DNA of 64,000 nucleotides from Sambucus nigra (GCA_949130495.1 OX422207.1:830278073-830342072), one strand, 5' to 3'; numbered from the stretch's first letter, positions 36,424 to 47,311 are shown. Notes: generated by a model from the sequence alone, not told the origin. Numbers and translations: made by a program.

Positions 36424-36790
36424 CCTTCACTTTAACGAATATGGGCTCACAGTGGGCAGCATCTTCGCCAAATTTTGAAGCGAATTCGTTTAAAGCCCCA
36501 TAGTTGGAGAGGGGAGATAAGGGATCCGGTAGAGGGTCAGAGACGGACAAATGTTGTCCATGGCATGACAAGCGAACAACATTATCCCGCCCCAGGCCAG
36601 GCGGACAACTTTTGTGTGCCTGATACCCGAACGACTCCCCAACGGCTATATCCTTATTTACCTATAAATATTTCACTTTATACCCCATATAATTTCACAA
36701 ACAAAAACTTCCCAAATTTTCTATTCTTATTTACTCCAAAAAATGGGCTATCCCTCTTAAACATCGAGGCTTCCCAATTTGAGCTTGTTT

Positions 36791-37688
36791 GATGAAGTTG
36801 TATTATGTCATGCATATTGTAAATATTCCATCGATGGAAATACCTACACTAACCAACGCGACAGAACGATGTGGGAGAAGATTCAAACGGAATTCAATAA
36901 TATCGAAGGTGTGTTATATCACCGATCGATAAAAGTCTTGCAAGGCAAGTGAACGACCATTAATTAAGATTGTATGTTGTATTCCGCAAAAATGACCCGT
37001 GCATTTGGCGCGACCCATGGTAACGCTACATCACGGGCTGAGTGGGTACGTCCAGAAAATAATTTTATACGTATTTATAATTTATAATTTAGTCTTGTCA
37101 TCCTTTATATTATGAATTAATTATTTCCCATGATTTTATTTTTGACAGATTAAGCGTGCTGTTGACGATTTTAGAAATGAAACTGGAAGAAATTTTGCAT
37201 ATGATCACTGTTTTGACATTTTAAAGGATGTGCAAAAGTATAATTTTGCAAACACTTCTACTTAATTCATGGAAGAAGATTTAGTCACATCAACGGGGGG
37301 TGAGGACGTTGAGTTGGGTGAGGACATTGAAGCCATGCACACCCCACTGGAACGCCCAATCGGGCGTAAGGCCAAAAAATAGAAATCCAAACGTAAGGCA
37401 GTTTCTAGTAGTTTACAAGCTCACACCGTGATGATAGAGAATTCAGAGAGTTTTACTGATTCGTACAAGGAATTTTTCGTAGCAGCACAACGCGCTCAAG
37501 AGGAGCTCAATTCGAAGTTGGACGAGCTGATAGTTTTACGAAAACAGGAGATCGAGAATTCTATAATTTTCATGGATACCTCGCGCTTATCTCCAGTTGA
37601 ATTGCAACTTCATGAATTGCAAACAAACGAGGTATTGCAGCGCAGGCTCGCCCAAACTAGAGAAAACTCACCATCGGGGGGAAATTAA
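36791..37688 (+). pseudogene. Harbinger ORF1: NAM-associated / Myb-SANT-like protein, decayed
   Basis: Plant PIF/Harbinger elements encode a DNA-binding partner protein next to the transposase. Here DEVVLCHAYCKYSIDGN (from 36791) opens a Myb/trihelix-like part. After a probable intron (donor at about 37046, acceptor CAG at about 37149) comes IKRAVDDFRNETGRNFAYDH with CFDILKDVQKY, then a low-complexity linker. The last part is a helical C-terminal domain (MIENSESFTDSYKEFF to SPSGGN, 37428-37688) like the NAM-associated domain. At least three stops (near 36949, 37264 and 37379) break it. Confidence 0.7.
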
Positions 37689-37879
37689 ATGTTTATTTTT
37701 ATTTGAATTTTCTTATTATAATTGTCTTTTATTATTTTTAATTTCCTATTAATGTTATAATTGATTTCGACACTGAGTAGCATTTATTATTAAATTAATG
37801 AACCATATCGAAATACCTATCATTGCATTCAATTTAAATACACAGGAATTAAAGAACTATAAATTTTAATTGCAACTTC

Positions 37880-39186
37880 AAGTTTCAGTCGTCCACTACA
37901 GACTCTGCATGTAGATTCCATATATGTTCCATAAGGTCATCCCTAAGCTGATTGTGTTTTTCCTTATTGTACAATATTGCCTCACGCACTCGTTACTCAT
38001 ACGCATTCCCCAGAGTGTCTCAGCTAATTGGCGACATTTGAGTAGGATCAAACTCAATACGCCAATTAGGATCCCGACGTTCGTCCTCTAGTATCATGTT
38101 ATGCAATATTATACATGATTTCATAATAGCCTTCAAGGCATTGTGTTTCCACAATCTAGCCGAGTTTTTTACAAAATGGAATTTTTATTGCAATGTTCCA
38201 AATGCTCGCTCAACATCTTTGCGTGCTGCCTCTTGATATCTGACGGACACACTTTGTTTTCTAGTTGCTGGTCTTTTGAAACTCTTAATGATTATAGCGT
38301 ATGGTGGGTAAATACCATCTGCGAGGTAATAACCCATGTTGTAAGAGTTCCCATTTATTTCATACTCTATAGGAGTCGTGTTTCCCTCAAGTAGCTCATT
38401 AAAGACCGTAGATTTGGCCAAGACATTCAAGTCATTACACGAACCCGGTAGCCCGAAGAAAGAATGCCAAATCCACGTATCATATGAAGCTACACCCTTT
38501 AGGATTATAGTTGCACCTCCTACATGGACACTATATTGTCCCTTCCACGCGTGAGGGCAATTGTGTCATTCCCAATGCATACAGGCAATGCTTCCTATCA
38601 TTCCGGGAAATCCCTGTCTTGCATTCTCAGCTTGCATTCTTGAAACATCTTCAGCAGTAGGGGAGAAACAATATTAATTTTTAAAGCTCCGCACTACAGC
38701 ATATGCAAATCTCTTCACACACTCTATGGCAGTTGTTTCCCCAATGCCTATATATTCGTTGGTCATGTCAGCAGCACACCCATATGCTAACATGTGCATT
38801 GCAGCGACACTTTTTTATAGACATGATAAGCCCTTTCTCCCTAGGGCATCACTTTTTTTAACAAAATAATCATTTTTTTGTTCTACTGCTTCCATTACTC
38901 GCGTAAATAGCGAGCGCCGCATTCTGAATCGACGTCGAAATTGTTCGGGACTAAAAATTGCATTTTCATCAAAGTAGTCAGCCATTATACGGTTATGGCC
39001 AGCTTCCCTATCCCGATGTATAACCCTTCGTTCATTTATTTCTCCTGGATTGATTATATTTTGCGATATGGAAATATTTCTTTGGAATTGATTGTGCACT
39101 GCTGCTGCCATTGAATGTGCCCGGACACGTTGGTTGGAAGATGAAACTGCTGCAATAAATAATTCCTCCACTGGATCTTTTGACAT
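37880..39186 (-). pseudogene. PIF/Harbinger transposase (HARBI1-like nuclease), inactive
   Basis: One reading frame of about 430 codons starts at ATG 39186 (MSKDPVEELF) and carries about six in-frame stops (for example TAA 38815, near 38675, TGA near 38575 and TAA 38182). Motifs in order are FRRRFRMRRSLF, then GSIACMHWE where active relatives have Asp in place of Ala, then HAWKGQYSVHVGGA, LPGSCNDLNVL with the second Asp, and RKDVERAFGTLQ with the Glu. The family cuts at the element ends and inserts at TTA/TAA. Loss of the first catalytic Asp plus the stops rules out activity. Confidence 0.88.
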
Positions 39187-39301
39187 TATACTGAAATTTT
39201 AAGTCGGGAATTGTTTGACATACAAGTTGGAATTGGATATAAGTTTGTTTCATAAACAATTTTACTTGGAGGATTTATAGTTTCCTCTCTCTGAAATTTA
39301 T

Positions 39302-39834
39302 GAAGTTATAAGAAATGACATATGTCAGAAGTGGAATTGTTTCCCGCCCATCATGAAATGAAAAGATTGGAAAGGCACTTGTCAGAAGTGGCATTGTTTC
39401 CCGCCTGATGTGCCAATTATTCGAAGTTATATGAAATGACGTATGTCAGAAGTGGAATTGTTTCCTGCCCAGCATGAAATGAAAAGATTGGAAAGACACA
39501 TGTCAGAAGTGGCATTATTTCCCGCCTGATGTGCCAATTATCCGAAGTTATATGAAATGACATATGTCAGAAGTGGAATTGTTTCCCGCCCATCATGAAA
39601 TGAAAATATTAGAAAGACACATGTCAGAAGTGGCATTGTTTCCCACCTGATGTGACAATTATCCGAAGTTATATGAAATGACGTATGTTAAAAGTGGAAT
39701 TGTTTCCCACCCAGCATGAAATTAAAAGATTGGATAGACACATTTCAGAAGTGGCATTGTTTCCCGCCTGATGTGCCAATTATTCGAAGTTATATGAAAT
39801 GACGTATGTCAGAAGTGGAATTGTTTCCCGCCCA
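39302..39834. repeat. Tandem array, 121-bp period, 4.4 copies
   Basis: Units start with GAAGTTATATGAAATGACGT at 39302, 39423, 39544, 39665 and 39786, an exact 121-bp spacing. Each unit holds two copies of a GTCAGAAGTGGAATTGTTTC-like block, one ending CCCGCCCA and one CCCGCCTGA. The array fills the gap between the transposase start (- strand) and a SANT-like ORF (+ strand), so it may act as a shared promoter or protein-binding region. Decayed matches occur near 40995-41075. Confidence 0.93.
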
Positions 39835-39880
39835 CAATGGGTTAAATTGTGCAATATAAATAATCTCCTTCAATACAAAA

Positions 39881-40330
39881 TTGAGTCATCACAATATATT
39901 TTGTGCAATATCAATTACTATCCATGAAATGAATAGCCCTCAATGGTCAACTACCGAGGACTACTACTTAGTTAGTGAAATTACTAAGAGATACTATTCA
40001 AAATGCACTGGTGATGTTATCCCAGGAGGAATATGGACAATTGTTGGTCGATGGCAGAATATCATGGGAATTTATTACCGTCCTAGGCTAGTATGCGATT
40101 TTGAATTACGGTGGGTGTGGATAAAGTCTACTTTAAACCTCTACCAGATGGCTCTAATGAATGGCGGATGTGGTTAGAATTTCTTAACCTTCACACTCAT
40201 AGTGTAAAATGAGGAACAGTGGAAACGATTGTGTGAGCAAGTCCCAGGGTTAAGGAGTATCCGTGAAGAGCCTTCATATCTGTTTAGTGAATTTAATTGT
40301 CGACTTAGTTCCAGGTATTATTTCATATCG
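39881..40330 (+). pseudogene. SANT/Myb-like small protein, decayed copy 1
   Basis: PQWSTTEDYYLVSEITKRY opens a SANT-like domain, with WTIVGRWQNIMG and a NGGCG block ending at stop 40176. Past the stop the same frame family continues with EEQWKRLCEQVPGLRSIREE and PSYLF. The copy on the opposite strand at 40544-40915 has the same order (NIGSCGW, NNYPGCRAIRNEASYLF), so both are diverged copies of one ORF. Role unknown; DNA binding is inferred from the SANT-like pattern. Confidence 0.5.
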
Positions 40331-40543
40331 TGAAGAGCCTTCTTGTTTTATGTAAACTGAAATAAAAGTTGATGTTTTTCTCTATAATTTCCGCCTTATC
40401 AATTAAATTAATAATTCACATTATGAAAATGTAATTGAGAATTAAAAAAAGGTAATCAATCAATACTTAACATTATGAATTAAAAAAGAATGACTACATA
40501 AACATTAGAAACTGGCATATGAGAATTAAATATCGTAAATTTT

Positions 40544-40915
40544 TCAATGGAACGAATGAAAGAGGTAAGATGCTTCGTTACGTATCGCCCGACATCCTGG
40601 ATAATTGTTGCACACAATTTCCCACGTGCATTCATCATAGATTACCAATTTGTAATTCTCTTCATCCCATCCACAACTACCGATATTTATAGCTTTGGCA
40701 AACAAGTCGAACTTTAATTTGTGCGTGAACCAGCGTGCACGGATCTCGTTAGCTGTACGCCCTCTGTTAGCATTAGGAGGTGTCATCCATCTTCGCTCGA
40801 TGGATATGAAAATGTTAGGCGACACTCTATAGTCAGGACTAAAAGGTAAGCCAAAATTGGTTATGGAGTTGAGCAGTTGGAAGTCTTCATTTATGAGCCA
40901 TGGCTGTGAATCCAT
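40544..40915 (-). CDS. SANT/Myb-like small protein, 123 aa, copy 2
   Basis: An open frame runs MDSQPWLINEDFQLLNS through RWMTPPNANRGRTANEIRAR to ASYLFHSFH. The spaced Trp residues and Arg-rich helix are SANT-like. It is inverted relative to the copy at 39881. It has no internal stop and could be expressed, but nothing shows that it is. Such a protein could bind the element ends or the 121-bp repeats; this is a guess from neighbourhood. Confidence 0.5.
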   Translation of the reverse strand: MDSQPWLINEDFQLLNSITNFGLPFSPDYRVSPNIFISIERRWMTPPNANRGRTANEIRARWFTHKLKFDLFAKAINIGSCGWDEENYKLVIYDECTWEIVCNNYPGCRAIRNEASYLFHSFH

Positions 40916-41339
40916 TTCTAAAGAAAATGGTAATGTGAGTTCTCTTCTGCGTATGATTTATAATAATTAAGTGTTTAATAATTGATGTGACCGATGGCAG
41001 ACGGTTGAATGTTTCCCGTCTGCATGTACCTGACTTGATGTCAGTCATAATTGGAATTGTTACCCACCCACATTGTTATATATAATGACAATGCCAACAT
41101 GTTGTACATCAGTTAATCAGAACAAATTAATAACAAATAATAAACACAATAATAACAGTCTTCCAGCTTTTGCAATACAAAAAAATAAATCATTGCCTCG
41201 ACGTTCGTTCGTGATATGATGGGAAAAAGCTAGCCATAAAGTCATCATCGTTGTAATGGGGTTGCAGCTGAACACATGAGGACGATGGGAAATTTTGCGG
41301 CATGTCATTATCGTCGAGGTTTTGTGTAGGATAGTAAGG

Positions 41340-41675
41340 TTAAGCACTATCGGATCCCATATACGGTTGAGATGAGACGGATCCCATATACGATTGAGAT
41401 GAGACGGATCCCGTAAACTGTTGAGTTGAGCTTCCAACATTACGATAATTATTTAATTCCTCCCGAAGGAACATTTCTCTCTCGTAATGCATTCTTTCTC
41501 TCTCAAAGTACTGTTCCCAAATGGTTTTCATACAATCTTCCCGTTCTATGAAAATGGTTCTCCAATCCTCCTTCGTATATGAATTGGTCGGCGGTGCACA
41601 ACTACGTGTAGTGGGCCTCGCCATATCAACTGCCACTGAACAACCTTCCGAATCTACCACATCTCTATTTCCCAC
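41340..41675 (-). CDS. Unrecognised ORF, 111 aa, with a SQxYMGS-type C-terminal repeat
   Basis: The frame starts MGNRDVVDSEG, has a charged helical middle (EQYFERERMHYEREMFLREE) and ends in short repeats (GSVSSQSYMGSVSSQPYMGS). The DNA shows about three 30-bp units at 41345-41425. It overlaps the tail of the PMD gene in another frame and could be its last exon or a separate gene. I do not recognise it. Confidence 0.4.
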   Translation of the reverse strand: MGNRDVVDSEGCSVAVDMARPTTRSCAPPTNSYTKEDWRTIFIEREDCMKTIWEQYFERERMHYEREMFLREELNNYRNVGSSTQQFTGSVSSQSYMGSVSSQPYMGSDSA

Positions 41676-43330
41676 CTTGCTAGAATTAAACGTTCGGATG
41701 ATTGTGTTATGTTAAATATCGTACTGAACGTTCCCGGTGTGGATGGAGGTGGAAATGGAATTCTTACGTCTGAAGGAGCCAATGCCGCAAATCCCATACC
41801 ATCATGGTTAGCCCAACGGAAATAAGCTGGCAATACTGGACCTCTCGATGCTACACTCCAATATAGATCCCATTATGCTTGATTAGTAATGACTAAATCA
41901 TCCCCCATAAACTCCCATTCGTTGTTTCGATAAAAAAACTGATGGTGTTCCAAATGGAACATTGGGTGCGGTGGATCGTGAGTGATCGTGATGCTACCCA
42001 TCAACTGTCTATAACATCTGTCGCCTAAATACCACATCCCCCCGAGCTCTAGATCCAATAGAATGTAGCGTCGCATGCTCAATTGTCTTGCAACATTTAC
42101 CACTCCTATATTATTTTGTGGCAACATAATAAATGGTTTCCATGCAATAGAATCTGACGACCGACCCTCTAATTGTTCTTGCACAAAACTAGCTTTAAAC
42201 CTCATTTGCCCTGCAATTACTGCCCGATGATCGATCGTCCAATGCAACATTCGAGGCCAAACATTGGGCGCATTAACAATTCGTAGAGGAGCAGCTGTGT
42301 GCAAGTATTCGTAGGCCCAATACTGAAACATAAATAAGTTTATTATTAAACATTTTTTTTTAAATGATATAGCAAATAATGAATAAAATATCGCTTTACC
42401 TCCAAAACTTTCTAGAAACAGTTCATTTGCTTGACTTCTCGCCGACTAACAACATCCAAGGCATAATATATCCTCGCCATTATTGCTGAACCCCAGTCTA
42501 ATCCCGCCATATTTTCAAAATTTTCCAGGTATGTAGCCCAATCAACTAAAATGGTGTTTTTCGCGTTTGGGAAGAAAATAGATCCACATACGAAAATAAT
42601 AAAAACTCGGGCTACTTGTAAAGCGGTAGCTAGGTGATTAGCCCTATTTTCCGCCCAATGAAGTAAATACTCTTTCAAAGAAGATAAAGCAGTGCTTCCA
42701 TTTTGTATATGAAAATTGTTTAGACCGGGATAATATGTCTCGAGAATATGTTCTGCCGTTCGATTTGCGTGGTTGGGAAAGGGAGGAAGTTGGTTTCCCA
42801 CACCGACTGTAATACCTGCAAAATATAATTATAATTAATATTTTAAATATAATAATAAAAATAACAATATAATGAATATAATAATATAAAATAAGACAAT
42901 ATAATAAAAGGAGAAAATTTTAATGAAGTAAATAATTCGTACCGGTTAAATGAACGAAATCAAAAGGGGTAATTACGATCTCAACGAACGGCAAATGAAT
43001 GGTGTGAGTTTCTGCCGGCCAACGCGATGCTAACGCCTCAACTATTTTTTTGTCCGAGTTTGGAAATCCTTCCGAAAATATATTTGAGAACCCAAACATA
43101 TTGATATAAGCTGTCACATTTTTGTCCCCCAATAGTTCGGAATAAACCTCCCAAGCTGAGTGGACACTACCACGCATCATAATAAATTCATCGTCGGGAG
43201 AAGCGGTTTGTTCGATAATAGAATTCGTAACATTCAACACGCCTACTTCATATAAACGATGACGGCCTTGATATACCTCATCTCGGTGGGGAGCTTGAGG
43301 TTGATTAACGTCACTAAAAGGTTCCTTTTT
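41652..43330 (-). pseudogene. Plant mobile domain (PMD) gene, three exons, inside the Harbinger-like element
   Basis: Exon 1 (about 43330-42946) has ALASRWPAETHTIHLPFVEI with VITPFDFVHLTG, the PMD core. The donor CCG/GTACGAA fits the acceptor TTTTGCAG at 42813 and keeps the frame into ITVGVGNQLPPFPN. Exon 2 reaches donor GAG/GTAAAG at about 42400, with a stop (TAG) four codons before it. Exon 3 follows acceptor TTTATGTTTCAG (about 42323) with YWAYEYLHTAAPLRIVNAPN, and continues past a stop at 41873 through RGPVLPAYFRWANHDGMG to 41652. Two stops in otherwise well-kept exons mark a recent pseudogene. It is not closely similar to the PMD genes of elements A and B. PMD proteins of the MAIN/MAIL group act in nuclear silencing; that role is not shown here. 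Confidence 0.75.
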
Positions 43331-43614
43331 TTACGCGCAAAATAACATTTCAATCGAATATTCACCTCCATATTTTTTAAATAAAGGTCTAAAAATACAG
43401 AATAAAATAAAACAATTATTTTTAATTTATAATTATGAAATTATAAATTAAAAATTAATGAGAAAAGAGTGGTGAAGAATTTGAAGAAATTGTGAGGAAT
43501 AATGAATAAGAAATGGGGAATTTATAGTTAAATGAGAGGGTTTAAACTATAAATATAAAAACTATATTAATACAACGGTTAAAATTCCAACGATAATAAA
43601 CGGCTAGTGGTGAC

Positions 43615-43786
43615 GTCATCCGGACAGACAAAAGAAAACCACCCCATTCAGACGGACGTCATCCGGACGGACAAAAGAAAACCGCCCCATTCAGACGGAC
43701 TTCATCCGAACGGACAAAGGAAAACCTCCCCATTCAGACGAACGTCATCCGGACGGACAAAAGAAAATGCCCCCATTCAGACGAAC
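43615..43786. repeat. Tandem array, 43-bp period, 4 copies
   Basis: Units start GTCATCCGGACGGACAAAAG at 43615, 43658, 43701 and 43744. They lie about 90 bp inside the right border of the Harbinger-like element, upstream of the PMD gene. Subterminal repeats of this kind often bind transposase in other DNA transposons; that is inference here. Confidence 0.9.
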
Positions 43787-43850
43787 AAAAGATGTCCGTC
43801 CCATCCCCCATCTAGCGACTGCCCATTGCGAAAACACCCTTGTGTCTCCT

Positions 43851-43874
43851 CCCATAAACCCATAGGTTTATGGG
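43851..43874. repeat. Right-end hairpin of the Harbinger-like element
   Basis: CCCATAAACC and GGTTTATGGG form a perfect 10-bp stem with the 4-base loop CATA, three bases from the element border at 43877. Confidence 0.8.
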
Positions 43875-43880
43875 ACCTAA

Positions 43881-44110
43881 GGATTCAATGCGATGAGAGG
43901 GCAGTGCTTTGGTTAGTGTGTCAGGCAGCTGTTCATGACTGGGGATATGATAAATAATGACCTTTTTTGTCATGGACTTGTTCTCTGATGCAATGATAAT
44001 CAACCTCAATGTGTTTTGTTCTTGCATGGAAGATATAATTGGAACCTAAGGCAATTACTGAGAGATTGGCAGCAATGTGAAGATCATGAAGTAACATTTT
44101 GACCCCAAGA
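43881..44110 (-). pseudogene. Copia RNase H fragment, right side of the Harbinger insertion
   Basis: The - strand carries ARTKHIEVDYHCIREQV, the conserved end block of Ty1/copia RNase H. After a frameshift come HIPSHEQLPDTLTKALP and SHRIESL up to the TAA duplication. The remaining tip is at 36337-36386. Upstream copia sequence is not recognisable beyond 44110. Confidence 0.8.
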
Positions 44111-45693
44111 CACCACCCCCTTCAAGTAATCACCACAGAGAAAACAGAATGCCCCATAACACCAAATATTATATCATATAAGACAAACAATTGAAATATA
44201 TCAACTCTAACATCAAAGATACAATCTTAATTATCCCAAAACATCTTGTTCAAAGTGCCTTTAAAGTAAATCCCCCATATACCATGATGAATTTAACAAG
44301 GGAAATTTTAAATCATTCGCCACAAATTCAATTTCAATATGTAAACTCTTGCTTCAAAACAGATCCACACATATTTTGTCTTCAAAGCTTTATACTCGAT
44401 TAATGGAACCATAACAAAACCTATACAATGTATAGGCATGATGATAATGATTTAGTAGTCAACAAGTGGATATGGCAAGTAAATGTAGATTTTTGCAACA
44501 TTCTAGTACAATTATTGTTTGTGACCAAGGTGCGTTTCGTTCCCTATTGTGTATTATATGGCCAACCAAATTTAAAATGTCTCAAATACAAAGAAAAATG
44601 ATCAATTAATGGAAGGACGTTAATATAAATAGTTTTAACCAGAAATTAACTTGAAATGACTAGATAAAATGTATCTATATTTAGTATACTAAAAACCTCT
44701 GTTATGTTTGTGTAGCCTCTTAAATTATAGTAATAGGTATTGACAGGGGCAAAGTCTGAATTTTCAATCCAGGGGGAATTATGTTATTGACATATTTTTC
44801 AATATTATGGAGTGTAAAGTGTTGTATTGTCAAAAGGAGTGTTCACGAAGTAATTCTAATTTCTCAAAAACCATGGCTTTAAGACCATTATATGAAAGTT
44901 TCTTGAAAATAAATCAAAAGTGTATCAAAATGTTCACTTAACCTATTTGATTTTTAATTATGCTTTAATACATTATTACAAACACCCAAAATAGGATTCT
45001 AATCAGATTTTAAAATTGTTGCAAGGAATTTATTCCTTTGATCAATAGGAATCAAATTTATAAAGACAAATTCATCATGACCGGGATTTTCTCCATAATA
45101 TACTGAAAATAAATTACATATGAAATAATGGCTGGACTATTCATTTCTAAAATTGTAATAATATATTTGATCTATTCAATGACGAAGATTTTTTCCATAA
45201 TAAACTCTAATGAAAAGTGATTCATTTTTAAAATTTATTGATGGAACATAGTTACATTTCTAAAGCTCACCAATGTCATAACTAATGCCACCCATAAGCT
45301 GAATAGGCATGTATTATTGATGAGTAATCACAACATTACAAATACAAATATTAAATACCAAATAACATTATAATCAACATTTAATACTCTTACACCTCCT
45401 GTAAAACGGATATCACCTATGAAAATAAGATGAACATCAGAAAAGGGGGAAAACTTGTAAAATTAGAGCACTTAAACATGAGCATCCTAAGTTAAGTACT
45501 TAGTTTAAAAACATGGTTCAATTCAAAAGAATAATGAGGGTCTTTTTACTACTTAAAATGGTTGAGAATACATTTTCTAAAACTCGGTTCACACTTGGCT
45601 TTTGTCCTATATTTCCAACATTAGTCCTAAGGAAAAGATAATGTCAGAGAGGGTAAAAGAAAAATTAAAGACATGGGGGATATTAGAGTAGCT
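44111..45693. other. AT-rich stretch without a recognisable gene
   Basis: Only short ORFs with no motif are present. I see no LTR border, tandem array or RNA gene. Confidence 0.6.
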
Positions 45694-46760
45694 TGTCACG
45701 TACCGGGTATTTTCTATAATTTCTGGCATAAAGTCTCCATCCTTACACCATATTTCTCCGGAACATTCTAGAATTATCTAGCATCGTGTAGTATGTTATG
45801 GACTAGTGTAGGATTTGATAGAGTAATCTAGAGAATACTTGTAATGTATAGAATATTCTGGAATAGTAAGGAAGTATATAGTCTCCTGGAATGTTCCCAT
45901 AAGGAGGTGTGAACCTTTTGAAGAATTAATCTAGTCCATTCATGTATTTTGATCTCCACCGTCCATTGAGGCGGTGGGATGCCTATAAATAGGAGGGAAG
46001 GTCATTTAGCCAAACCATCCAAGCCGCATTATAATTAGACCTGTCAAAATACACGATAACCCGTTAACACGACACGACCCGACACGAAATTATAAGTTAA
46101 TGGGTTTACCCTTATTGGGTTTGGGTCATTAACGGGTTGACACGGTAGACCCGTTAACACTAACGGTTCGGGTTTGGAAATTTACCTGTACCCGTTTCTA
46201 CCCGTTAACACTAACGGGTACTATAGGGTCACCCAACCCGTACCCAATAACAATAACCATTAAAACCCATTATTTCTAAATCTTTAAAGACTAACGGGTG
46301 CTATAGGGTCACCCAATCTATACCCAATAAAAATTACAATTAAAATCCATTATTTTTAAAGTATTGAAGACTAACGGGTATTATAGGGTCACCCAACCCG
46401 TTACCCATTTCGACCCAAAATGATTCGTTAATATTAATGGGTGTTAACGGTTTGGGTCGTGTACCCGTTAATATTAACGGGTCGTGTTTGGGTATTGTTA
46501 TTAGACCCGTTAGGCTTAACGGGTCGTGTACGGGTTAAGGGTGTTTTCACCCATTAACCCGTTAACCCGACCCGTACACGACCCAAACCGACCCGTTGAC
46601 AGGTCTAATTATAATATACTCTCAGGTAATAAAATACTTTCCTTTGTGATCTACTTATTCCATTTTCCCCCCTTATCTAGCACTTGCGTTATAACTTTGT
46701 TAGACTGCCAGGCTTACTTAGTTAACTCATCGTTCATTGGAGTGATAAGTGCCCAAGGAG
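45694..46760 (+). repeat. Copia-type LTR (solo or remnant), interrupted by a hAT MITE
   Basis: It begins TGTCACGTACCGGG. A run of GGAATATTCT/GAACATTCTAGAA-like motifs follows, then a promoter-like CCTATAAATAGGAGGG near 45985. After the MITE at 46036-46607 the leader continues. The right border is uncertain (about 46760). No internal domain follows, so a solo LTR is likely. Confidence 0.6.
46036..46607. mobile_element. hAT-type MITE, 572 bp
   Basis: Terminal inverted repeats TAGACCTGTCAA and TTGACAGGTCTA are flanked by a perfect 8-bp duplication ATTATAAT (46028-46035 and 46608-46615). The interior is built from repeated ACCCGTTAA/TTAACGGGT motifs. It has no coding capacity, so it depended on a transposase elsewhere. 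The 8-bp duplication is the hAT signature. Confidence 0.93.
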
Positions 46761-47311
46761 GAGGAGCTAAAGTCTAACCCCGTGCCAAGACTCTCCCCCA
46801 CCCACTCACACACCAAAAATGAACACATAAAAGAAACTATCACAAAATAATATATTTAAAAAAAATCACCAAATATATATAACTCGACAATTTTACACCC
46901 TCTCTCCCTCATAATTCTAATGTCTATTTTCCTGTTCCTGTTCATATTTTTATTTTATTTTTGTATCATCCTTTATTTTTGTAGCATCCTTCACTCCAAC
47001 ATACCAAAAGAAGAATAAATTTATTATAAATGAAGGCGCTAAAGAAACTAGTTACAAGTGACACAAATCAACTATTATATTTGTGAAAAATGAATAATTC
47101 ATTAGAAAATTAATTTGATGAAAATGCTAATAACGAATGTAATCAATCAACAAATACTCTTTTAGAACTCGATACTTTTTATATAGTGTCGATCGTGCTC
47201 TTTCGTATATTAATTGTATATTCAAACATTAAAAATCATCAAATTATATTTTTTTCTAAATAAATAACAAAAGGCCTACTTAAATTTGTTCTTTTCCAGA
47301 ATACATATAAT
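46761..47311. other. AT-rich stretch without a recognisable gene
   Basis: No ORF, repeat border or RNA gene is seen between the LTR and the large palindrome. Confidence 0.55.

Larger units (their letters stand above)
36387..43877. mobile_element. PIF/Harbinger-like element with PMD cargo, 7.5 kb
   Basis: The borders follow from the copia frame it interrupts: TAA 36384-36386 and TAA 43878-43880 flank it, the 3-bp duplication typical of PIF/Harbinger. It holds a decayed PIF-type transposase (-), a NAM-associated ORF (+), two SANT-like ORFs, an unknown ORF, a PMD gene (-) and two tandem arrays. The outermost bases are GGCCATCCACAAT on the left and, read inwards, GGTCCCATAAACC on the right. They match poorly as inverted repeats, but each end forms its own hairpin (36391-36423 and 43851-43874). 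Secondary nesting inside the element cannot be excluded. Confidence 0.75.

Noticed and set aside
36475..36792. 105-aa ORF near the left end of the Harbinger-like element
   Set aside because: It has no motif, precedes the real ORF1 similarity, and overlaps probable promoter and leader sequence.
39302..39834. Regularly spaced repeat that could suggest a CRISPR array
   Set aside because: The units are contiguous tandem copies with no unique spacers, and the context is a plant transposon.
44191..44403. 70-aa ORF in AT-rich DNA
   Set aside because: Its composition and length fit chance; there are no neighbours or motifs in support.
46526..46777. 83-aa ORF across the MITE end and LTR
   Set aside because: It spans a transposon border, so it is an accidental fusion of two elements.
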